A stretch of 64,000 nucleotides of DNA, taken from NCBI RefSeq assembly GCF_027474405.1, contig NZ_CP114871.1, forward strand, positions 1,435,001 through 1,499,000, given 5' to 3'. Each line of letters starts with the position of its first letter. The stretch's first letter is position 1. Shown one piece after another: positions 16,401-24,880 of this stretch. The notes under the pieces were generated by a model. It was not told where the DNA came from, made no database searches, and saw nothing but the letters and a program-made list of their open reading frames with translations. The position numbers and the translations under genes were made by a program. The stretch is from Caulobacter sp. NIBR2454. Its GTDB lineage: Bacteria > Pseudomonadota > Alphaproteobacteria > Caulobacterales > Caulobacteraceae.

Positions 16401-16484
16401 CCGCTGTCGTCCGACGGCTACCTGGGCTCGCTGTACAACCCGTACAGCCGGTACTGGTACGTCAGCGTCCGCAAGAGCTTCTAA
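13458..16484 (+). CDS. TonB-dependent outer-membrane receptor
   Basis: 1008 residues. A signal peptide (SLLLMSTALSVAVLAGQAWAQ) is followed by a TonB-box-like EEIIVVGTRI, the plug domain (PVTVVGQQELDAI, NLRNLGSGNTLVLLNGRRVV, LKRLEVLRDGAAALYGSDAVAGVVN) and a long barrel ending in the aromatic RKSF expected for BamA-assembled proteins. Size and plug type resemble the large Caulobacter receptors for carbohydrate or peptide uptake. The monocistronic unit ends in a strong terminator. The neighbouring gamma-glutamyltransferase suggests a peptide or glutathione-like substrate, but this is inference only. Confidence 0.92.
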   Translation: MNINRKGRSLLLMSTALSVAVLAGQAWAQDASEDAAVEEIIVVGTRIEGSKVTAALPVTVVGQQELDAISASSGDELFRAIPQMGDVNYNSSYLPNSSNSARGDIGSVNLRNLGSGNTLVLLNGRRVVAHPTSQADGASLVPTITYNTNAIPTSGLKRLEVLRDGAAALYGSDAVAGVVNTVLQDNYDGAEVEASYGEAEGTNMEEYNFTALVGHNFDRGNITTFFTYDKRSELRSTDQSFTSSSDRRPLFAGTRFDGAASLDSRATQTAWGNFTARSAVRRNGALLTSAAGAFHIQPTNYAGCLANVTGQACIDDAALATAGAERDLRYDTGASGTSVMPSLKRTNLFVTGNYELTEGVTAFGELGLYRADTEAWQSPIYTTTAQVMTAPGSNYYNPFGAVGLPGRLSGIDAPAAGVGVTLTTYNFVDAGRSLVEVANAQDRYLVGLKGEKYGFNWETAVLYSAAKVEDVSDGLSATLVQRQLSLSTPDAYNPFNGADFGTPSVGDSTPSSQAAIDAIRVKSERNSKSTLALWDFKVSKADLFALPGGDLGMAAGVEVRRETQKDDRDARVDGTTKFTNPITNITYDSDLIGTSPSPDTKGSREVASAYLEFAVPVISPEMNIPLVRSIEMQLAGRYEHFSDVGDVAKPKVAVAWDVFDGLRFRGSWAQGFKAPNLEQVNATLVTRSNSRTDWTRCEADLRVGRITSFANCARSSTTAELRSGNQNLKPEESENTSVGVVFEPRFIPSELGRFTVTADYWRIKQEGIVGLFGGNNALVLDYLLRTQGQSNPNVLRAAPTADDVAAFAGSGLAPVGQVLGVQDQYVNLLPQEARGLDIGVMWRLYGTQFGDFDVNFNAAHLIKFYQSPSPDVAALLDARAAGQINAGTSLTGGGDLLSRRGKPEWKLSASATWRYNQITVGAFTQYIDDVNDTDLLDSAGAPWVVDSTVTANLYAQYEFEGGLAENTRLRIGARNITDEKPPLSSDGYLGSLYNPYSRYWYVSVRKSF

Positions 16485-16500
16485 GTCTAGAACTGCATCG

Positions 16501-16534
16501 CTCCCGCCGGCTCAGCCGGCGGGAGTTTTTGTTT
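16501..16534 (+). terminator. Intrinsic terminator
   Basis: CTCCCGCCGGC / GCCGGCGGGAG stem (16501-16525, loop TCA) followed by TTTTTGTTT. Ends the TonB receptor transcript before the gamma-glutamyltransferase gene. Confidence 0.92.
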
Positions 16535-16562
16535 CAATGCTTCGCGTACCCGGGAGAACCCC

Positions 16563-18299
16563 ATGAAGCCTGGTCGTTTCGGCCTATCTGCCCGCATGCT
16601 CGTGGCCGGCGTCGCCGCGCTGGCGCTGCAATCCGCCGCCCTCTCGCCGGTCATGGCCCAGGCGCCCTCTGGCGGCGACATCGTCGGCTACGCCCAGATT
16701 CACAATCCGACCATCGGCCGTCAGGGCATGGTGGTCGCCCAGAACGTCCTCGCCGCCAAGGTCGGCGCCGAAATCCTGCGCCAGGGCGGCAACGCCGTGG
16801 ACGCAGCGGTCGCCATCGGCTTCGCCGAGGCCGTGACCCTGCCGCGTGCCGGCAACATCGGCGGCGGCGGCTACATGCTGGTCCACATGGCCAAGACCAA
16901 CCAGACCATCGCCATCGAGTATTACGGCGAGGCGCCCAAGGCCACGACGCCGGACCTGCTGCTGGGCGCCAACGGCCGCACCGATCCCAACAAGACCGCC
17001 TCGTTCAAGGGCGTTTCGACCCCCGGCACGGTCGCCGGCCTGTGGGCCGCACACAGTCGGTTTGGCAAGCTGCCCTGGAAGAAGGTGGTCGAGCCGGCCG
17101 TGAAGCTGGCCCGCGACGGCGTCATCCTCAGCGACGACGAAGCCTCGGCCACCGCGGCCCGCCAGAAAGCGATGGCCCGCGACCCCGGCGCCAAGCAGGC
17201 GTTCTTCAAGGCAGACGGTTCGCCATATCAGCCCGGCGAGTTGTTCAAGCAGCCCGACCTAGCCTGGAGCCTGGCCCAGATCCGCGACGGCGGACAGGAC
17301 GCCTTCTACAAGGGCGCCGTGGCCAAGAAGATCATCGCTGGCATGCAGGCCAATGGCGGCGTCATGACCATGGAGGATCTGGCCTCCTACAAGGCGAATG
17401 TCTCCGACCCGATCTGGTCCAGCTATCGCGACCTGAAGATCGCCTACATGCCGCCGACGGCGTCAGGCGTGACCCTGGCGGGCGTGATGAACGTGCTTGA
17501 GCATTTCGACATGCAAAAGCTCGGCTGGAACAGCGCCGCCTCGATGCACGTGATGTCCGAAGCCCTGAAGATCGGCTGGGCTGACCGCGCCTTCGTCGGC
17601 GGCGGACCGCAGTGGAAGACGCCAGTCGCTGGACTGGCCAGCAAGGCCTATGCGCAAGAGCGCGCCAAGCTGATCTCCATGGACAAGTCCTTGAGCACCG
17701 AAACCTTCAAGGTCGGCGATCCGTACAAGTACGAGAGCCCCGACACGACCCACTATTCGGTGGCCGACGCAGAGGGCAACGCGGTCAGCAACACCTACAC
17801 GATCTCGTCGTCTTATGGGGCGCACGTGGTCGCGCCGGGCACGGGCGTGCTGCTCAACAACTCCATGGGCAACTTCGCCTGGGGCGCGCGTGGCGAGACG
17901 AACGAGGCCAACCGTCCCGCGCCCGGCAAGCGGGTGTCGTCGACCATCACCCCGCTGATCGTGTTCAAGGACGACAAACCCTGGCTGGTCACCGGAACGC
18001 CGGGCGGCGGCTACATCATCGCCACCATGGCCCAGTTGCTGGTCAATGTGATCGACCACAAGCTCAACATCGCAGAGGCCGCCATGCGTCCTCGGATCAA
18101 CCAGTCGGGCATAGACGGCCCGCTGGAGCTGGAGGAGGGGATTCCGCAGGATCTCGTGCCGCTGCTTGAGGCCAAGGGTCACAAGGTTACGCGCTCGATG
18201 ACCATGGGCAGCACCCAGTCGATACTGGTCGAGGACGGGCTGTTCTACGGTGCGGCGGACACCCGCCGACCCGACGCCATCGCGATCGGCGTCAAATAG
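16563..18299 (+). CDS. ggt: Gamma-glutamyltransferase
   Basis: 578 residues with a signal peptide ending near MAQAPS. The large-subunit part carries GNAVDAAVA and PRAGNIGGGGYMLVH. The autoprocessing site is ESPD-TTHYSV, so Thr395 is the N-terminal nucleophile of the small subunit; GVLLNNSMGNFAW and TGTPGGGYI complete the active site. It cleaves the gamma-glutamyl bond of glutathione and related peptides in the periplasm and transfers the glutamyl group to water or amino acids. It has its own promoter space behind the terminator at 16501. Confidence 0.94.
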   Translation: MKPGRFGLSARMLVAGVAALALQSAALSPVMAQAPSGGDIVGYAQIHNPTIGRQGMVVAQNVLAAKVGAEILRQGGNAVDAAVAIGFAEAVTLPRAGNIGGGGYMLVHMAKTNQTIAIEYYGEAPKATTPDLLLGANGRTDPNKTASFKGVSTPGTVAGLWAAHSRFGKLPWKKVVEPAVKLARDGVILSDDEASATAARQKAMARDPGAKQAFFKADGSPYQPGELFKQPDLAWSLAQIRDGGQDAFYKGAVAKKIIAGMQANGGVMTMEDLASYKANVSDPIWSSYRDLKIAYMPPTASGVTLAGVMNVLEHFDMQKLGWNSAASMHVMSEALKIGWADRAFVGGGPQWKTPVAGLASKAYAQERAKLISMDKSLSTETFKVGDPYKYESPDTTHYSVADAEGNAVSNTYTISSSYGAHVVAPGTGVLLNNSMGNFAWGARGETNEANRPAPGKRVSSTITPLIVFKDDKPWLVTGTPGGGYIIATMAQLLVNVIDHKLNIAEAAMRPRINQSGIDGPLELEEGIPQDLVPLLEAKGHKVTRSMTMGSTQSILVEDGLFYGAADTRRPDAIAIGVK

Positions 18300-18304
18300 A
18301 AAAA

Positions 18305-18328
18305 GGGCCGCCGGTGATCCGGCGGCCC
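18305..18328. terminator. Bidirectional terminator between convergent genes
   Basis: GGGCCGCCGG (18305-18314) / CCGGCGGCCC (18319-18328), loop TGAT, flanked by AAAAA on the left and TTCGTCTTCG on the right, so it can serve ggt (plus) and, better, the phytase gene (minus, T-run from the A-run). Confidence 0.85.
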
Positions 18329-18386
18329 TTCGTCTTCGTCGTCTTCGAATTATCCGTTTTTGGTATCCGAATCCGTAGCCGAATTC

Positions 18387-19424
18387 TCACAGCCCCAGGG
18401 CGGCCTTGATGCGGTCCCAGGAGGTCAGTTTGAAGTTCTGCGGATCAGGGCGGTTATCCCCGTCCTGAGCGATGAACAGACCGCCGGGGAAGTCGGGACC
18501 GAAGTCGCCGAGCATCAGCTCCAGACCGTCGGTCTCCTGCACGCTTTCCGAGCCTTCTCCGCCAATGCGGAAGCGCCCGACGAAGCTGGCGTCCTCCAGC
18601 TTGTAGACCGCGAAGGCGTTGTCGCCCTGGCTTGATGCGATCAGCAAGCCGCCGGCTTCGCCTTGCGGCGCGATGGCGACGCCCTCGACGTCGGCGAAGT
18701 GCTGGACGCGATCGACCTTGGCGAACGGCGTGGCGGTGACGGGCGCGGACGGCGCGGCGTCGAAACGCCAGACGCCGACATCCTCTTCACCCACATAGAG
18801 CTTGCCGGTCCGGTCGTCGGCCACGCAGCCCTCGGACTGGGTCGCGAGCTTCAGGGTGCGGACGATCTTGCCCGTCGGCGCCGCGCCGGATGCGTCGAGC
18901 GCGATCTGGGCGATGGTCCCGTCCTTCATGACAAGGAAGGCGAAGACCGACTGGTCCGCCGCTTTCCACATGCAGACGCCATAGGCCTCGCCGGCGGGAC
19001 CGGCGACCTTGCCCAAAGGCGTCAGCATGCCGCTAGGAGCCAGGCTGAACAGCGCTAGCGCCCCGCTCAGCGGGTCGTTGCGATCACTCGCCACGACCAG
19101 CACGCCGGGCTGCCCGTTGATGGTCACGCCGTCGCGCAGGTCGACATTGTTGACCCGCCCGGCCGGCTTGAAGTCGCGGCGCTTGCCGTCGAGGCCATAG
19201 GTGACCAGACCGGCCTTCTTGTCGGTGGCGACGATCAGGCTGGCGGCCGGATCGGCGGCGTTGCGCCAGATGGCGGGATCGTCGGCGGCGTCGTCGATCG
19301 AGGCCACCGGATCGGTCTCGCGGACCATGGCCACGTTCGGCGTCGCGACCTTGTCCGGGCCGGGACCCGTGGCGCAGGCGGCGAGGGCGGCGGCGGAGGC
19401 CGCTATCAGCAGGATATTGCGCAT
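18387..19424 (-). CDS. Beta-propeller phytase (lipoprotein)
   Basis: 345 residues with a lipoprotein signal (LAACAT, lipidation at Cys17). The sequence follows the Bacillus-type phytase order: DDAADDPAIWRNAADPAASLIVATDKKAGLVTY early, then RVNNVDLR, ASDRND, EGCVADDRTGKLYVGEEDVGVWRF, VEGVAI, SSQGDNAFAVY and DGLELM. It should release phosphate from myo-inositol hexakisphosphate with calcium at the outer or periplasmic face of a membrane. The start overlaps the stop of the upstream TonB receptor (ATGA), so the two are translationally coupled. Confidence 0.92.
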   Translation of the reverse strand: MRNILLIAASAAALAACATGPGPDKVATPNVAMVRETDPVASIDDAADDPAIWRNAADPAASLIVATDKKAGLVTYGLDGKRRDFKPAGRVNNVDLRDGVTINGQPGVLVVASDRNDPLSGALALFSLAPSGMLTPLGKVAGPAGEAYGVCMWKAADQSVFAFLVMKDGTIAQIALDASGAAPTGKIVRTLKLATQSEGCVADDRTGKLYVGEEDVGVWRFDAAPSAPVTATPFAKVDRVQHFADVEGVAIAPQGEAGGLLIASSQGDNAFAVYKLEDASFVGRFRIGGEGSESVQETDGLELMLGDFGPDFPGGLFIAQDGDNRPDPQNFKLTSWDRIKAALGL

Positions 19425-21649
19425 CAGAACGCCACCCGCAGGGTCACCTGGTACAGCGAGCCCGAGCGCTCGCTTTCCAGCTCGCCCTCGTCGATGTCCC
19501 CGTTGGCCCGGTTCTCAAGGATCTCCGCGACGGAGTCGCCGTCATACTTGCGGAACGTCTCCTTCTTTTTCTTGTCGAGGAGGTTCATGCCGGCGAGGCG
19601 AACCACGACGCGGTCGCCGATACGCTTTTCGATGAAGGCTTCCATATCGGCGGTATAGGCGACCTTGATGGTTTCATCGAGAGCCGACTCGTAGCCCGCC
19701 GAACGGCTGTACACGCTGGCGCCGAAGCTGACGCCCAGGTCGCGGACGGTGTGGATGAAGCCGGCGTTATAGACGTGGTGCGGCTGGTTGGTGAACCGGC
19801 GGTCTTGGCCCGTGAAGGGGTCCTGAACGGAGCTGTCCATGTAGGTGTAGTTGGCGAACAGGCCGGTGTCGGGCATGCCGAACGCGGTCAGCGGCGCCGA
19901 GAAGTCGACTTCCAGGCCCCAGGTCTCACCCGAACCGATGTTGCGTGGCTCATAGATGCGGCCGTCGCCCGACGAGGATTCCTCGTTGGTGCCGACCAGT
20001 TCGATCAGATCGCTGACGTCACGATAGAACACGTTCACGCCCACGATGCCCTGGGCGCCCAGGCGGCGCTCATAACCCACGTCCAGACCCCAGGAGGTCT
20101 CGTTGGTCAGGTTCGGGTTGCCGCGCAGATCATCCTCGTCCGTCGGCTCTTCCTCGGCTAGGTAAGGCGCGATTAGGCTGTAGTCGGCCCGGCGGACCGT
20201 GCGGGCCAGCGAGGCGCGGAACTGGTCGGTGCTGTTGGGCGCGTAGGACAGGTGGAGCGAGGGGTTCCACTCAGCCTTGGAGTAGTTGACCTTGCCCAGA
20301 TCGCTGGTCACGTCCCGGTCGGTGTTCTCGACGCGCAGACCGGCGTCGATGGTCAGCTTCTCGTTCGGGGTGAAGGTGTAGCGGACGAACGGATCGATCC
20401 GCGTCTCCTCGATCGTGTAGATGGCGCCCGGCGCCGGATCGGGATCGCCCACCTCGCCATCGTCGATGTCGAACTCGACTTCTGAGCCGTTGCGCTTCTT
20501 GCGCAGCAAATCCACACCCGCTTTCAGCTTGGCGTTCGAGAAGGCCCAGGTGTAGGCGGCGCCGCCAGCGTACTCGTCGTCCTCGATGTCCAGCTGAACG
20601 ACTTCATCCAGTTCGAGGTCATTCAGGTCGCTGCCCGCGGTGACCCGGGCGCCCGTATCTTCACGATAGCCAGCCCAGCCGAGGTTGAAGTCGAGCACGC
20701 CACCCATGACGTCGAACTTGCCGTCGGCGCTGAACTGATAGGTCTGCTGCGAGATGCGCTCGGCCTGGACCTCGGCCTCGTCCAGCTCAGTGAACGAGCC
20801 GCCGCCGGCGTCGACGTAGGTCAGCGAGGTTTCGTCCTCGTCACGATCGGTGTCGACCACCAGACCGCTGAGGCGCAGGCGACCAGTTTCGAATTGCTGG
20901 GTCAGTTCGGCATTGGCCGAGATGTCGACGCCGTCGCGGGTGTCGTCCTGGCGTTCGATGTTGTCCAGATCGCTGAAGCTGCCGTCATAGCGCCAGCTGG
21001 TCTTCTTCTTCGGATTGCGGCGGCCCTGGTAGTTCAGAGCGCCCCAGAAGCTGGTGTCGCCGCTGGAGCCGGCATAGGCCACGGCGCCCGAGGGACGGAC
21101 CTTGCCGTCCTCGTTGATCAGGGCGCCGGCCTTCACGAAGCCGCCTTCCAGCTGAGCGCCTTCCTTCAGGATGACGTTCAGCGACCCGGCGACGCCTTCG
21201 CTAGGCTGGTCGGCGCGGGGGGAGCGGATGATTTCGATGCGTTCGACCAGCTCGGCCGGGATACGATCAACGAAGAAGCTGCGATCGGCCTCGCCGCCCG
21301 GGGCGCGTCGGCCATTGATCAGGATTTGGGTATAGCCCGGCGGCAGACCGCGCATAGACACGCCGTCGAACTCAAGCACGTCCGAGGTGAAGGTCACGCC
21401 CGGAACCCGTTTCAGCATCTCGCCGACCGAGACCGGCTCGAAGCGCTGGAAGTATTCCAGGTCGTAGGACAGCACCGGATTGGCGTCGTTGGTGCGGTTG
21501 CGGAAGGTGATGTCGCCGGTGACGATCACTTGCTCGACCGTCGTCGCAGCGTCAGCTGCGGCGTCTTCGGCGCGCGCCGCGCCAGCGATGGACAGAGCCG
21601 CCGTCGTCGCCAGCAGCCAGGCGCGCGTACGGGAATTGTTGAGTGACAT
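19424..21649 (-). CDS. TonB-dependent receptor coupled to phytase
   Basis: 741 residues from the ATG at 21649 (MSLNNSRTRAWLLATTAALSIAGAARA, signal peptide). The plug shows LKRVPGVTFTSDVLEFDGVSMRGLPPGYTQILINGRRAPGG and ELVERIEIIRSPRADQPSEGVAGSLNVILKEGA; the barrel ends in LRVAF. It belongs to the shorter IroN/FepA-like group of receptors. Operon position with phytase implies uptake of phytate or its phosphorylated products across the outer membrane. Possible Pho-box motifs lie upstream. Confidence 0.9.
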   Translation of the reverse strand: MSLNNSRTRAWLLATTAALSIAGAARAEDAAADAATTVEQVIVTGDITFRNRTNDANPVLSYDLEYFQRFEPVSVGEMLKRVPGVTFTSDVLEFDGVSMRGLPPGYTQILINGRRAPGGEADRSFFVDRIPAELVERIEIIRSPRADQPSEGVAGSLNVILKEGAQLEGGFVKAGALINEDGKVRPSGAVAYAGSSGDTSFWGALNYQGRRNPKKKTSWRYDGSFSDLDNIERQDDTRDGVDISANAELTQQFETGRLRLSGLVVDTDRDEDETSLTYVDAGGGSFTELDEAEVQAERISQQTYQFSADGKFDVMGGVLDFNLGWAGYREDTGARVTAGSDLNDLELDEVVQLDIEDDEYAGGAAYTWAFSNAKLKAGVDLLRKKRNGSEVEFDIDDGEVGDPDPAPGAIYTIEETRIDPFVRYTFTPNEKLTIDAGLRVENTDRDVTSDLGKVNYSKAEWNPSLHLSYAPNSTDQFRASLARTVRRADYSLIAPYLAEEEPTDEDDLRGNPNLTNETSWGLDVGYERRLGAQGIVGVNVFYRDVSDLIELVGTNEESSSGDGRIYEPRNIGSGETWGLEVDFSAPLTAFGMPDTGLFANYTYMDSSVQDPFTGQDRRFTNQPHHVYNAGFIHTVRDLGVSFGASVYSRSAGYESALDETIKVAYTADMEAFIEKRIGDRVVVRLAGMNLLDKKKKETFRKYDGDSVAEILENRANGDIDEGELESERSGSLYQVTLRVAF

Positions 21650-21689
21650 GATCGCCCCTTTTGCGTGTGTCGCGTCGGGAGCGGGAAAT

Positions 21690-21738
21690 GACCTATGTCC
21701 ATGACAGCAGCGCCACATTGCTGTGACGATCCTGTGTC
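21690..21738. promoter_or_regulatory. Possible Pho-box cluster upstream of the receptor/phytase operon
   Basis: On the minus strand CTGTCAT (21707-21701) is a perfect Pho-box half site, followed by GGAC and ATAGGTCAT, an imperfect second half. On the plus strand CTGTGAC-GATC-CTGTGTC (21721-21738) has the correct 7-N4-7 spacing. The E. coli PhoB box is two CTGTCAT-like repeats 4 bases apart. The location before a phosphate-scavenging operon makes PhoB control plausible, not proven. Confidence 0.4.
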
Positions 21739-21808
21739 GAGAGCGCGACTTTGGAACGGCTGTGCTTTTGGCGCCGTTCAGGTGCTGTCACAAACCGAGT
21801 GCGCTCCC

Positions 21809-22057
21809 ATGTGCTTCACCCAGCTCAACCCGACCATTCCCATGACCGTCGAAGGCAAGGGAAAGGGCTATGCCGTCGCCGTCATCGACTACGGCCAGGA
21901 GCATCACCTGATCTGGGTGGTGGTCATGGACGATACGGGCGAGATTTGGAGCGCGCCCAATCCCACGACGCGCGTCCAGTCCAACTGGACGATGGGTCGA
22001 GGCGGCCCAGCGCGCGCCGCGCCCGTCGAACCCCTTCGCCAGGCTGCGTCCGCCTAG
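21809..22057 (+). CDS. Conserved hypothetical protein, 82 residues
   Basis: Start chosen at the ATG at 21809 (MCFTQLNPTIPMTVEGKGKGYAVAVIDYG); upstream sequence in frame is not protein-like. The core is a compact beta-strand pattern (GKGYAVAVIDYGQEHHLIWVVVMDDTGEIWSAPNPTTRVQSNWTMGR), which is soluble and without a signal. I cannot name the family. The gene diverges from the phytase operon and its 3' end overlaps the racemase gene by 4 bases, convergently. Confidence 0.6.
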   Translation: MCFTQLNPTIPMTVEGKGKGYAVAVIDYGQEHHLIWVVVMDDTGEIWSAPNPTTRVQSNWTMGRGGPARAAPVEPLRQAASA

Positions 22058-22710
22058 GCCAGGCAGGCCTCGACACAGCGACGGGCCAGGGCCTCGGTCG
22101 CGTCGATGAGCGGCACGGCGACGTCCTGAGCGCCGATCACCAGCGGGACCTCCGTACAGCCTGCGATGACCGCATCCGCGCCGTCATCGATCAGGGCGCC
22201 CGCCAGGGCCGCCATTTCGCCCCCTACGGTGAGGTCGCCGCCCTTGATGCGGTAGAGCAGCTCCATGAACCGAGCCTGGGTCTCGGGATGCAGCAGAACG
22301 GGCTCCAGCCCCATGCTGGCCAGACGTCCACGATAGAGGGCCAGGGCGGACGGCGTGCCCAGGACGCCAGGTCGCGCCGCGCCGGCCGCGCTGGCCGCTT
22401 CGCCCGCGGTCTTGATCATGTCGATGAACGGCAGGCCGGCGACCTTGATGTCGGGCGCGTAAGCGTGGGCGGTGTTGCAGGGCATGGCCAGGACTTGGGC
22501 CCCGGCGTCACGCAGCCGGACCGCCATCTCGCCCAGGACTGGCCCGGCCTCGCCGCCGGTGTTGCGGTCGGGGACCTGGGGGTTCATGTCCATCAGGACG
22601 CGGACGTGATCCTGGTCCCGGGCCGCCGGCGTCGCCGCCTGCAGCTTGGCCAGGAAATCCACCGTAGCGGCCGGGCCCATGCCGCCGATGACGCCCAGGA
22701 TCTTGCTCAT
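22054..22710 (-). CDS. Aspartate/glutamate (hydantoin-type) racemase
   Basis: 218 residues. The two catalytic cysteines are in MPCNTAH and AGCTEVPL, with the N-terminal [15 protein letters not shown], exactly the Asp/Glu racemase family (YgeA-like). PLP-independent racemisation of an amino acid is expected; YgeA-like members act broadly on several amino acids. The start overlaps the stop of the D-cysteine desulfhydrase gene by four bases, forming a two-gene D-amino-acid operon. Confidence 0.88.
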   Translation of the reverse strand: MSKILGVIGGMGPAATVDFLAKLQAATPAARDQDHVRVLMDMNPQVPDRNTGGEAGPVLGEMAVRLRDAGAQVLAMPCNTAHAYAPDIKVAGLPFIDMIKTAGEAASAAGAARPGVLGTPSALALYRGRLASMGLEPVLLHPETQARFMELLYRIKGGDLTVGGEMAALAGALIDDGADAVIAGCTEVPLVIGAQDVAVPLIDATEALARRCVEACLA

Positions 22711-23711
22711 TGGCCGAGCACGGGCTCCAGCTCCGTGTGATAGCCGAACAGGCCCTGCGCGCCGCCGGTGTGCAGGAAGACGACGTTCTCGCCCTTGAAA
22801 CGGCCTAGGCGAGCGAGGGCGATCAGGCCCTTCATGCCCTTGCCGGTATAGACGGGGTCAAGCAGCAGCGCCTCGGTCCGCGCCGCCAGCTTCAGGGCAT
22901 CGATCACCCCATAGTCGATCAGGCCATAGCCCGCACCGACATAGTCGCAGTCGGCGACCACCATCTCACGCTTCACCGCCTCGGAGCGCCCCAGCAGCGT
23001 TGCGGTTTCGACCGCCAGCTTGAAGACGTTGGCCTCTTGGGTCTCCTTAGGCGCCCGCACCCCGATGCCGAGGACCGGAATGTCCGCGCCGCTGACCGCC
23101 AAGCCGGCCACAAGGCCCGCGTGGGTCCCGGCGCTGCCCGTGGCGGTGACGATGCGGTCGATCTTCAGGCCCTGGGCGTCCGCCTGACGCACCAGCTCCA
23201 GCGCGCAGTCCACGTAGCCGAGCGCGCCGATAGCGTTGGAGCCGCCGCCCGGGATGACATAAGGGGTGCGGCCCTGGGCGCGCAGGTCATCGGCGATCTT
23301 GGCCATCTCGCCATTCATGTCCGATCCGGCCGGCACTGTCCGCAGGGTGGCGCCGAGCAGACGATCCAGCAGGACATTGCCCGAACCCACATAGTCGACA
23401 TTGCGCGAGCCCGTGCGGTCCTCCAGCACGATTTCGCAGCGCAAACCGTGGCGCGCGGCGGCGGCGGCTGTCTGGCGCACGTGGTTGGACTGCACCGCGC
23501 CCTGGGTGATCAGCGTGTCGGCGCCCTTGGCCAGGGCGTCGCCGAGCAGGAATTCCAGCTTGCGGGTCTTGTTGCCGCCGCCCGCCAGGCCGGTGCAGTC
23601 GTCGCGCTTGACCCACAGCTTGATCCCCAGGTCCGCCCCCAGGCGGGGCAGGGGCTCCAGCGCCGTCGGCAGATGAGCGAAACGGGCGCGGGCGAAGCGG
23701 GCGAGATGCAT
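22707..23711 (-). CDS. D-cysteine desulfhydrase / ACC deaminase family PLP enzyme
   Basis: 334 residues from the ATG at 23711. The PLP lysine lies in [17 protein letters not shown]; substrate-binding [16 protein letters not shown] and the phosphate-binding loop [11 protein letters not shown] follow. DcyD-type enzymes convert D-cysteine to pyruvate, sulfide and ammonia; ACC deaminase is the main alternative and differs at few residues, so the substrate is not certain. Pairing with a racemase favours D-amino-acid catabolism: the racemase could supply or remove D-enantiomers. Confidence 0.85.
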   Translation of the reverse strand: MHLARFARARFAHLPTALEPLPRLGADLGIKLWVKRDDCTGLAGGGNKTRKLEFLLGDALAKGADTLITQGAVQSNHVRQTAAAAARHGLRCEIVLEDRTGSRNVDYVGSGNVLLDRLLGATLRTVPAGSDMNGEMAKIADDLRAQGRTPYVIPGGGSNAIGALGYVDCALELVRQADAQGLKIDRIVTATGSAGTHAGLVAGLAVSGADIPVLGIGVRAPKETQEANVFKLAVETATLLGRSEAVKREMVVADCDYVGAGYGLIDYGVIDALKLAARTEALLLDPVYTGKGMKGLIALARLGRFKGENVVFLHTGGAQGLFGYHTELEPVLGQ

Positions 23712-23834
23712 GACGTGACCCTGAAAGCGAAGCGGTAAGCCAGCTATCACGCTCCCAACCGCGCCCAAAGCCGTCCCGCTTTGATGATTTCGCGAAAAAG
23801 GCGCATGATTTCAAAAAATCTAAGGGAAACGCCA

Positions 23835-24395
23835 ATGTTCAGGACCTTCGCCATCGTCGGCGCGGCTGCGTTCGCGACCTTCGCCATCGCGGGCAAATCA
23901 CAGGCCGCTACTATTGTGATCGGACAGACCCTCGCGGGCTCGTGCTCGCGCGCCGCCATGGGCGGTCTGGACGACTTTGATTCCCTGCAGCTATGCGAGC
24001 GCGCCCTGCGGGAGGACGCTCTGCCGGTGGCCGATCGCGCCGGCACCCTCGTCAATCGCGGGGTTATCAAGCTGCGACGCAAGGATTACGCCTCGGCTCG
24101 CAGCGACTTCGACGACGCCCTCGCTCTCCAGCCGCAGCTTGGCGACGCCATGGTCAACCGGGCAGCGATCCTGATCGCCGAGGGACGCTATGCCGAAGCC
24201 GTCGCCGAGATCGACCGTGGTCTGGCCTTGCAGGTTGAGACCCCGGAAAAGGCGTTCTTCAATCGCGGCATCGCCCACGAGGGGCTGCAGAACCTCAATG
24301 CGGCCTATCGTGACTATGCCCGGGCGTCGGAGCTAGCCCCGGCCTGGGACGCGCCCAAGACCGAGATGGCCCGCTTTCAGGTGCGGAAACGGTAG
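23835..24395 (+). CDS. Exported tetratricopeptide-repeat protein
   Basis: 186 residues from the ATG at 23835 (AAGGGA upstream). A signal peptide (FAIVGAAAFATFAIAGKSQA) is followed by about three TPR units: LVNRGVIKLRRKDYASARSD, AMVNRAAILIAEGRYAEAV and AFFNRGIAHEGLQNLNAAY. Predicted periplasmic scaffold with no enzymatic motif. It diverges from the D-cysteine desulfhydrase gene. Similar short TPR proteins are common in Caulobacterales and are not functionally assigned. Confidence 0.75.
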   Translation: MFRTFAIVGAAAFATFAIAGKSQAATIVIGQTLAGSCSRAAMGGLDDFDSLQLCERALREDALPVADRAGTLVNRGVIKLRRKDYASARSDFDDALALQPQLGDAMVNRAAILIAEGRYAEAVAEIDRGLALQVETPEKAFFNRGIAHEGLQNLNAAYRDYARASELAPAWDAPKTEMARFQVRKR

Positions 24396-24451
24396 GGCTC
24401 TTCGGAACGGGCGGCGTACCCATCTGTTGAGGTGGAAGAGGACGCAAGCCC

Positions 24452-24826
24452 ATGAAGACGCTCATGCTCATCGCCATCGCGGCGCTTGCCGCAGCTCCCG
24501 CCGCGGCCCAGACCTTCGAGGCGGAGGCCGCGCGCCTGGACGCCTTGCGTCTTGAGCAAGACATCGCCCGGCAGCAGTTGCTTGCCACGGAGCGCCAGGC
24601 GCTAGCCGCCGAGAACCGCGCCCGCACGGCCCAGGCGTTGCAATCGTTGCAGTTCGGCCGCTCGACCGCGGCGATCCCGGCGCCCAGCTATGGCCCGCCG
24701 GTCATCCCCGCGCCCTTGGACGCCCAGATGGCCAACGACGCCGAGCGCTTGCGCCAGCTGCAGGACCGCAGCTTGGCCGAGGGAAACGCTCGAATCCGCG
24801 CGATCAAGCCCGCCAGCCCGCAATAG
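24452..24826 (+). CDS. Exported hypothetical protein with a coiled coil
   Basis: 124 residues: a signal peptide (MKTLMLIAIAALAAAPAAAQ), then a long Ala/Glu/Arg/Gln-rich helix (residues about 22-65), a proline-rich linker (PAPSYGPPVIPAPLD) and a short second helix. No known family recognised. It lies between the TPR gene and the zinc peptidase in the same direction, with gaps of 56 and 54 bases; possible loose operon. A weak Shine-Dalgarno (GAGGACGC) precedes it. Confidence 0.6.
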   Translation: MKTLMLIAIAALAAAPAAAQTFEAEAARLDALRLEQDIARQQLLATERQALAAENRARTAQALQSLQFGRSTAAIPAPSYGPPVIPAPLDAQMANDAERLRQLQDRSLAEGNARIRAIKPASPQ

Positions 24827-24880
24827 GGAGCGGTATCGCTTCACCCGCGTTGTTCCGCTGAAGCTGAGCGGAGGGATGAC

